A DNA stretch of 14,247 nucleotides from Basidiobolus heterosporus B8920 (taxonomy: Eukaryota; Basidiobolomycota; Basidiobolomycetes; Basidiobolales; Basidiobolaceae). The position numbers and the translations under genes are program-made. The notes under the pieces are model-generated. The model did no database searches. It was not told the DNA's origin and saw only the letters and a list, made by a program, of their open reading frames with translations. Location: NCBI GenBank assembly GCA_000697455.1, contig JNET01033542.1, forward strand, positions 1 to 14,247. Direction: 5' to 3'. Position 1 is the first letter of the stretch. Each line of letters starts with the position of its first letter. Shown in pieces: positions 7,692-14,247 of the stretch.

Positions 7692-10600
7692 ATGGTCCAG
7701 CTTGTACCCGGAAGAAAGCATATACTAAAGTATCGGCAGCAGGCCCAACGGAAGCGTTTAGAGAGAACTCTACTTCGTTCCCCTTCGCGACACTCGAGCT
7801 TTGACAGCCGTCGAATTTTTGTGAACACCAATTTACCAGAGAGTGCGGTGGACCAATATGGCTTCCCAAAGATGAACTTTTCTAGTAATAGAATTCGTAC
7901 CTCAAAATACACCATATTCACTTTTATACCGAAAAATCTTTTCGAACAATTTCACCGTGTGGCCAATCTTTACTTCATATTCTTGGTTATCTTGCAGTTA
8001 CTCCCTTGGTTTGAAGTGGGTAGCCCAGCTTTTGTAGTTCTTCCAATCGCAATTGTAATGTCTATTACTGCCATCAAGGATGGCTTCGAAGATTGGAAGC
8101 GACACACATCCGATAGGAGATACAACAGTTCGAAAACGGAGATCCTGCAAAACTGGGAGAACATCAACTATCCCGGAAGAAATATCAACAAATGGAAACG
8201 TAGTCTCCGTGCAACCAAGCGAATTTTGTCATACCCATGGTCGAAATTAGGATGGTTTGGTTGCCGAAAGCAGCAAAATAGCAATGACGGTTGGGACGAT
8301 CTTTCCTCACTTCAATTCCCTCCGGTTTATGCACCAAATGCCGAATTTTCTTCGGTAATGTGGCAGGATGTTAGAGTGGGAGATTTTATCTACGTGAGAA
8401 ACAACCAACCGATCCCAGCAGATATGGTTATCCTGGCAACATCTGAAGAAGATGGCGAGTGTTACGTAGAAACTAAGGAATTAGATGGTGAAACGAATCT
8501 AAAAACAAGAATTAGTCTTGACGAGACCTCGTACATTAAGACTGCCCAGGATTGTGTCGACTTTCAATGTTTTATCGAATCAGACCTGCCTTCGTCAAAT
8601 CTCTATACTTATCAAGCCACCATGCATATTTTGAACTCAACCCCTCCGAGCCATGCTGAAGAAATCTCCAAGTCATCCAAATTAGTTCCCATTAACATCA
8701 ACAACACTCTCTTACGTGGACACGTATTAAGAAATACTGACTATGTGATTGGCTTAATCATCTTCACCGGTGGCGATACTAAAATCATGTTGAATTCCGG
8801 AAGTACCCCGTCAAAGAGAAGTCGCATTGAGAAAACCATGAACTTGCAGGTAAGTGTTTATTAGTTGTATATTGGCGACTTACCTTAGACTTAATTCTGT
8901 GGTGATCTTTAGATTATCATCAATTTCGGGATTTTGATTGTGTTATGTTTGGTCTGCGGTATAGCTGGTGGCTTCGATAAAAAGCATAACCCTGAAACTA
9001 TCGACAGTGTCGAGGATCACTCTCCAGCGGAGTCCGGATTCATTACATTCTGGTACGTAAAGGTGTTTGCTACCCATTATTACATGTTGGGTTAGACTAA
9101 CCAACTTTCTATAATCAAGGGCGAGTTTGATTATCTTCCAGAACATTATTCCTATTTCGCTGTATGTCAGTATCGAGTTTATAAAAACGATGCAAGCCTT
9201 CTTCATCTATCAAGACATTGAGATGTATCACGAGGCCACTAATTCAGTGTGCATCCCCAAATCATGGAACCTTTCGGATGACCTAGGTACTTTTTGGCTT
9301 GATTCTATTTGTTCCACTCTCGCCTAACGTTATATCTACTTAGGTCAAATCGAGTACGTATTTTCCGATAAGACAGGAACATTAACCAGAAACATCATGG
9401 AGTTCAGCCGATGCTCAATCAACGGTCGTTCTTACGGAAAATCGCTCAAAGGAGAAACCGATGCAGCTAAAGGCGCTAGGGTTAGGGAAGGGCTCGATAG
9501 TATCGACTCAAGCTACATCTTTCATCCCAAAAACTCTACAAAGAATACATGGATGAGATGAGACGCACATATACACCGAAATACGCCAACACCAATCCAG
9601 AAACATTAACGTTCGCTGATCCAGCAATCTTCCGAGATATGAGAGGGGAAGACAGTGGTACATCGGAGAAGTCGCATAGCCAGAAGATTCGTGAGTTCTT
9701 TATTTTACTGGCTATTTGTCATACAGTAATCATCGAGAAATCTGAAGAGAATGGTGACCTCTCGAATGAAATCTCGTATCGTGCTGAATCTCCTGATGAA
9801 AATGCTCTTGTGGCTGCTGCTAAAGATTTAGGCTTCACGTTTTTAAGCAGGAACAAGGATACAATTACAATTGATGTTCTTGGAGAAGAGCTTACTTTTC
9901 AGCTCTTGCAGGTCCTTGAATTTAACAGTACGCGTAAGAGAATGTCAGTAATTGTTAGAAGACCTAAGCCTTGGAACGACATCGTTCTGTTCTGTAAGGG
10001 CGCAGATAATGTCATCTTTGAAAGATTGGCTGCCAACCAAGAGGAGATCATCCATGCTACAGCGGATCATATTGATAAGTACTCCACTGAAGGTATACAT
10101 TAAATACAACTCACTTTTTATTATTCTTAGACTAAACCACCATCTGTTGATAGGATTACGTACTCTGTGTCTCGGATACAAAGTCCTTTCCGAGAAGCAA
10201 TATGCTGAGTGGGAAGAGCGTTACCATCAAGCATCTACTACTTTGGACGATCGTGATGAGCAGATGGATGAGTGCAGCAATGAAATAGAAAAGGACCTAA
10301 TTCTAATTGGCGCCACTGCTATTGAAGATAAGCTTCAGGATCAGGTTCCCGATTGTATTTTGTCCTTGAGAAAGGCTGGTATGAAGGTCTGGGTACTCAC
10401 AGGAGACAAAATGGAGACGGCCATTAACATTGGCTTTGCCTGTAATCTCTTAACAAACGAAATGGAACTTTGGACAATTCGAGGTGATAATGAAGCTATA
10501 GCCAAGGAACAATTCCTAAGTGTTGTTGCAAGTATTCGTGGAGATCCTCTTTCAAAAGATGTCGATTCTTCTAATCCCAGGCCTAGCGCATCTTATTTCG

Positions 10601-11922
10601 ATCAATTGCCGTTACCTCGCCGCTCTTCAGCTTTCGTTCGACAATCTACCGTGCATGCATTGGTTATTGACGGTAGCGCATTAAAGTACATCTTGGATGA
10701 TATGGAGACCAGAGCTCTGTTGCTTGAGATAACCCCTCTGTGTCGCTCAGTGATTTGTTGCCGTACCAGTCCACTACAAAAGGCTCAAGTGGTCCATTTA
10801 GTGCGTAAAGGCAGACGAGCAGTGTGCTTGGCCATTGGTGATGGCGCTAATGATGTCAGTATGATTCAAGCTGCTGATGTAGGAGTAGCCATTTCTGGTG
10901 AAGAAGGTCTACAGGCAGCTATGGCTTCGGATTACACCATTTCGCAGTTCAAATTCTTAAAAAACCTGCTTCTAGTTCACGGACTATGGTCGTATCTTAG
11001 AATTGCTGAAATGATTCTCAATTCTTTTTACAAGAACGTAATTTGGGTTTTGGCCGTATTGTGGTATCAATTCTTTTGCGGATTCTCAGCTAATTTATTC
11101 TACGATTACCCGTGGATTCAGCTTTACAATCTGATCTTTACCACCGTAGCAGTAGTGATCATCGGTTGTTGTGATCAAGCCGTTAACTACGAGTACGCTC
11201 TATCAAATCCAAGCCTTTACAAGATCGGTATCAATCAAACCCGTTATGGAATGCTTCGATTCTGGGTATACATCATTGAAGGGTTATATCAATCAGCAAT
11301 ATGCTACTTTGCATACTACTTCCTATATACCACCAACACGGTCAGCTGGCAAGGATACGATGCAGGAAACTTCGATATGTCTTACGGTGTGGCGATCACC
11401 CTGATTACCATTGTAAATTTACAAATAGGTATGAACGCATATTCTTGGAATTGGATGATGTTCGCTTCGGTATTTCTCAGTATTGCTGCCGCCCTCCTCT
11501 TCGCGTGGATCTATACTTCATTCAACTGGGCTGACTCTTACGGAACTGGAGAATTCATTTACCGATCACCTAGTTTCTGGTTGACCTACCTCGGTTGTAT
11601 CGTGGCGTCAATGCTACCACGCTATGTAATATTGTTTGTCAAAGAAAACTGGTTCTACGAGGATCTCGATATTATCAGAGAAATCCAAGTATCTTCCGGG
11701 AAGAAATTATCGGTGCAACATCCAAGCAAATTAGCGCTATTTAGATCCCGAAATAGTTGCTCAGAGCAACAAGAGAAAGATGCAGCTGGTGATCTCAATT
11801 CTGAGGATTTGGAAATGAATCAAATTGAATTAAGTATCAGGTAAGCCAACCATTTCAAACCCTAGTCATAGCCGCAGTCATCATCCTAACCCTAATCACC
11901 ACTTGCCCGATAGATCGCAGTA
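7692..11922 (+). CDS. DNF1: P4-type ATPase, phospholipid flippase of the Dnf1/Dnf2 class
   Basis: It moves phospholipids from the outer to the cytosolic leaflet of plasma or endosomal membranes, normally with a Cdc50/Lem3 subunit. Exons: 7692-8849, 8913-9052, 9120-9286, 9344-10092, 10154-11840, 11913-11922; about 1303 residues. The start ATG is in a CCATGG context. In order: [18 protein letters not shown] entry to helix M1; actuator motif DGET (about 265-268); PISLYVS in M4; phosphorylation motif DKTGTLT (Asp about 497); nucleotide-binding domain with SPDE and CKGAD; TGDK; GDGAND (about 967-972); then six membrane helices. A Dnf1/2-type insert precedes the WQDVRVGDF block. One oddity: within exon 4, conserved sequence passes from one frame ([10 protein letters not shown]) to another ([13 protein letters not shown]), as if one base were missing around the A5 run near 9532. 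Adding one base also restores the phase at the next splice junction. The rest looks intact. Dnf1 and Dnf2 cannot be told apart here. Confidence 0.93.
9475..9488 (+). repeat. Telomere-like tract inside flippase coding sequence
   Basis: GCTAGGGTTAGGGA encodes Ala-Arg-Val-Arg in the segment that matches the TEAYAGIRRRQG region of yeast Dnf1. It therefore appears to be coding sequence that happens to match the hexamer, not an inserted repeat. Confidence 0.6.
11884..11895 (+). repeat. Telomere-like CCTAACCCTAAT in the last flippase intron
   Basis: It lies in the 72-nt intron 11841-11912, in the sense orientation, 17-28 bases before the acceptor GATAG. It supplies the branch-type CTAAC and CTAAT sequences of this intron. 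Confidence 0.65.
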
Positions 11923-12335
11923 GGATTTATCGCCCAATCTTTGACTATTCAGATAATCAGTATCACTTTCCATCTTTGGATTAGGTTTATCAACCGTTAC
12001 CCCTACCTAATCTACCCACACCCTAGATCCATACCCTGGACCCATACCCTAGACCCATACCCTTTCCATTGTCATATACATTTTTTAGTCATAGAACAGA
12101 TCACGTATCTGCTGGTTAACCCTGGCCCGTTTCACCCGTGCTTCATTTACATAACAAACAGAATAAACCATAAACAACAAAATAGGACCGAAGTAGAGAT
12201 ACGAGTAGAGCTAACTTGGGTAGCTTAGGTTTAGTTAGTCACCAAACTTGCATGGTTAAAGAAAAGGATCAGAGGTTTATTGATATTAAGCAGTAAGCTA
12301 TCTATGATGTTAGAAGCTTGTTAAATGTTCATCTC
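11923..12335. other. Convergent 3' spacer between flippase and UBC8
   Basis: A 413-base AT-rich spacer between two convergent genes. It carries the small 13-bp minisatellite at 12021-12059 and pyrimidine-rich sequence around it. The open frame across it (11941-12228) has repeat-derived composition and no family resemblance, so I see no gene. Confidence 0.55.
12021..12059. repeat. 13-bp minisatellite, three units of CCCTAGACCCATA
   Basis: Three adjacent units (12021-12033, 12034-12046, 12047-12059) differ at one or two bases each: CCCTAGATCCATA, CCCTGGACCCATA, CCCTAGACCCATA. A partial CCCT follows. It is CCCTA-rich and might derive from degenerate telomere-like sequence. Confidence 0.8.
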
Positions 12336-13224
12336 TTACAATTCCATATCCGCGGCCTCCTCATCGGAAAATGAGCCAATAGAGCTCATATCCTCATCCT
12401 CGGAACTATCATCAAGTGCATCGGCCGCTTCCCTAGTCGCGTAGCGGCTCACGTAATCTGAGTATGGAAATGTAGATGAATGGACTGTTCTTGAGTGAAA
12501 ACGTGTTCTGAATATTATTACCTTTGACTTTGTTTTCGTAACTCGTAGGCTCACGCATCAAAAGAGCGGCTGCCTCTCCATTCAAAGGATCAGTGGGATT
12601 TGGATAGCGTAATAACTGAGGAAGGAATACTTCAAATATATTGATCATGTCTAAATTCAGAGGGGTTAGTAAAGATGCTTATTCAAGTAGTAAGACCACG
12701 TCTGACCAAACATGGGACTCCACGTTTGATTAATAACATCCAAGCAAACCGAGCCACTTCTGTAATAATGCAACTTAATTACTATTCTGCACTAACTCTT
12801 GATATAAAAAAATATCATATTTACAGCTCATCAATATTTGGGTGGAAAATCTTGTTCATAAACCCGATGGAAGGTGATTTGTAAGGGTATTGGTCTGGTA
12901 GTTCTACGTGTACTTTCCATACGCCTCCAGTAAAAGGTGCTGAGCAAAACAAAAGTTAGAGTCGTGAAAGTCCACTTGAGTGATAATAGACAATCATCAT
13001 AGATACTTACTATCTTCAGGACCGTGGAACCTCACAAAAAACTCTTGCATGTTATCGTTGACTAAAGTGACTTCATAATCACTCATGAGTCTGGGTACAT
13101 TTAGGCAATATATTTGAAAATTTCGGTGATGAGCTTAAGACTAGTCTTCGGTTTACTTGAGTATCTAAAAAACTACCTACAGCTTCATAACATCAGTTTC
13201 TATGCGTCTTCTAGGGGACGACAT
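12336..13224 (-). CDS. UBC8: Ubiquitin-conjugating enzyme E2, Ubc8/UBE2H type
   Basis: Six exons in gene order on the minus strand: 13224-13181, 13090-13011, 12939-12825, 12759-12707, 12650-12522, 12457-12336; introns 90, 71, 65, 56 and 64 nt. The 180-residue product begins [15 protein letters not shown] and carries the complete E2 fold, [20 protein letters not shown] with the catalytic cysteine at residue 85 (the same position as in yeast Ubc8), and [20 protein letters not shown]. It ends in an acidic tail finishing [12 protein letters not shown], nearly the same as the end of human UBE2H (DMEL). In yeast, Ubc8 works with the GID/CTLH E3 ligase to degrade gluconeogenic enzymes such as fructose-1,6-bisphosphatase when glucose returns; the same role here is inferred from the family. 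Every splice joins in phase. A TTAGGG pair lies about 110-130 bases upstream. Confidence 0.96.
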
Positions 13225-13746
13225 TCTGAATATGTTAATGGAGTGTTTCAAAAATACTAAGGAGAGTTGAGATATAATCCGGCTAACTAGCCACTCTACC
13301 ATAAAATACAATCAACCTTGCATCTCAACATCATTTAGGGTTATCATTAGGGTTGAGCATTTAATCTGGCATTCATTATGACTTGTGATAAGCAATCATC
13401 CGATCACTAATTTCTCGTCAATTTAAACTAATTAAGCAATCAACACAATTCTTTCAAAATTTTGTCATATTATGAAGCCACACTTGTGAAGTATAGTTAT
13501 CGCTCTCAGTAATCAATTCTCCGGAATTCTGGTGATTCCATCAAGATTAAGTGCTACTTTCAAAAGATATAAGCCATTAGAAATAAATTTGAGAGCGGAA
13601 GTTGTGGAAAGTCACCAACTAGGTGAAATCTTTATTCATATGAAGTCAAAATAACTACAAGAAACGAAGCTGGCTTGGGAGCATGAGTTGTGAAATTCTA
13701 GGAGTTATTGCGAGTCATGTGGAGAATTATAAGAACATGTGGTAAG
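13225..13746. other. UBC8 promoter region and 3' flank of the right-edge gene
   Basis: About 520 AT-rich bases with no open frame that looks protein-coding. The only clear element is the TTAGGG pair at 13335-13352, listed separately. Confidence 0.5.
13335..13352 (-). promoter_or_regulatory. Paired TTAGGG elements upstream of UBC8
   Basis: Two TTAGGG hexamers, each followed by TT, start at 13335 and 13347, so the spacing of 12 bases is a little over one helical turn. In the sense of UBC8 they read AACCCTAA twice, 111-129 bases before the start codon. The form and position fit a Tbf1-type promoter site; binding is inferred. Confidence 0.45.
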
Positions 13747-14246
13747 CTATTTACTACTAGTATACCTTTTTAAAAGTAATTTACAGACTGGAATCATTCT
13801 GAGTAAGTAAATATGCTCAGTTGCCAAGCTCCAGGAGCTGAGTACCACATTTAGTGGGGATGGTGGTATCTGTAATGGGAGTGAAGGTACACTTACAAAT
13901 TGAGCCATACTGTGAAAGAATGGATAAACCTTAAGAAAGAGGTGTGTGTCTCAAGGTAATCTTGCCAGAAGTCTATTACACCGGTGGAATATGCCAATGC
14001 TTGATTCTCTGACTCATTAGAAGTCAAGTTATTACTCGAGTCTTTTTTCAAGACTGTACAAGAACTTATTATTCTGATAAGATGAGTGGCTATGAGCCAA
14101 GGCTCAGATGTCTTACAAGTCAGATTCAATGGTGAAGGGGGGATAGCAAAAGGTAAAAGTGGGAAATCAACTACATACACAATAGAGTGGATTTGTGGCA
14201 TGATTTGAAGGAGGAAAGGTATGTGTTGCCTTAAGTAATTCTGCCA
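13747..14246 (-). CDS. Partial unrecognised protein, C-terminal part, running off the right edge
   Basis: I do not recognise this protein. On the minus strand the frame is open from the window edge (from TGG at 14246) to a donor GTAAGT at 13896. An intron 13838-13896 (59 nt, branch-like CACTAAATG, acceptor CTCAG) would join it to 13837-13747, ending TAG. The predicted end of the protein has about 145 residues, is rich in hydrophobic helical segments (PFLLQIMPQIHSIVYVVDFP, EPWLIATHLIRIISS, VIDFWQDYLETHTSFLRFIH) and includes a polar stretch with SSNNLTSNESENQ. This would suit a helical-repeat or large scaffold protein, but no motif fixes a family. The ATG at 14201 is internal to the open frame and need not be the start. 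Confidence 0.4.
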
Positions 14247-14247
14247 G

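Noticed and set aside
11941-12228. Plus-strand ORF of 95 residues after the flippase
   Set aside because: It spans a minisatellite and flanking simple sequence between convergent genes, with no family resemblance.
12675-12884. Plus-strand ORF of 69 residues
   Set aside because: It lies antisense to UBC8 exons 3 and 4 and the intron between them.
1-14247. Virus-like element, transposon, CRISPR array or biosynthetic cluster
   Set aside because: No transposase, integrase, reverse transcriptase or capsid-like frames, no terminal repeats and no spaced repeat array were seen.

Overview
The window is ordinary nuclear DNA of an intron-rich fungus. The genes are compact (introns mostly 56-90 nt), with GT-AG borders, CTAAC/CTAAT-type branch sites and mostly TAG or CAG acceptors. 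Several families are typically or only fungal: MTC6, AIM41, a conserved fungal PH-domain protein and a Met4/CYS3-type bZIP. The intron density argues against budding yeasts such as Saccharomyces. I cannot place the organism further from sequence alone; a basidiomycete or an early-diverging or Taphrinomycotina-like ascomycete would fit. Short TTAGGG/CCCTAA (telomere-type) tracts are scattered through the window, although nothing else marks it as a chromosome end.

Layout from left to right. The 3' end of an AIM41/YqeY-type gene (+). A complete five-exon MTC6 gene (+) for a secretory-pathway membrane protein. A complete four-exon HIS6 gene (+) for the fourth step of histidine synthesis. Two genes on the minus strand: a small PH-domain protein (4116-4999) and a bZIP transcription factor (5456-6209). 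A 1.5-kb gap shared by the divergent bZIP and flippase promoters, with an E-box, telomere-like tracts and a possible small spliced gene. A Dnf1/Dnf2-type P4-ATPase lipid flippase (+, 7692-11922). A six-exon UBC8/UBE2H ubiquitin-conjugating enzyme (-, 12336-13224). At the right edge, an open frame on the minus strand that runs out of the window and that I do not recognise.

The genes do not form one pathway; this is a normal mixed neighbourhood of housekeeping genes. I rebuilt their splice structures by hand from reading phase and family conservation. Two genes, the flippase and the PH protein, each have one place where the conserved protein changes frame by one base without a canonical intron to explain it. 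Both places are at or near homopolymers (A5, G3), so assembly or read error is the first suspect.

I see no virus-like element, transposon, CRISPR array, tRNA or rRNA, and no strong candidate for a new biological system. The most interesting pattern is the telomere-type hexamer: it recurs in promoters, supplies apparent branch points inside at least two introns, and in one case lies inside conserved coding sequence. Leader uORF chains before MTC6 and the bZIP gene are a second, weaker lead.
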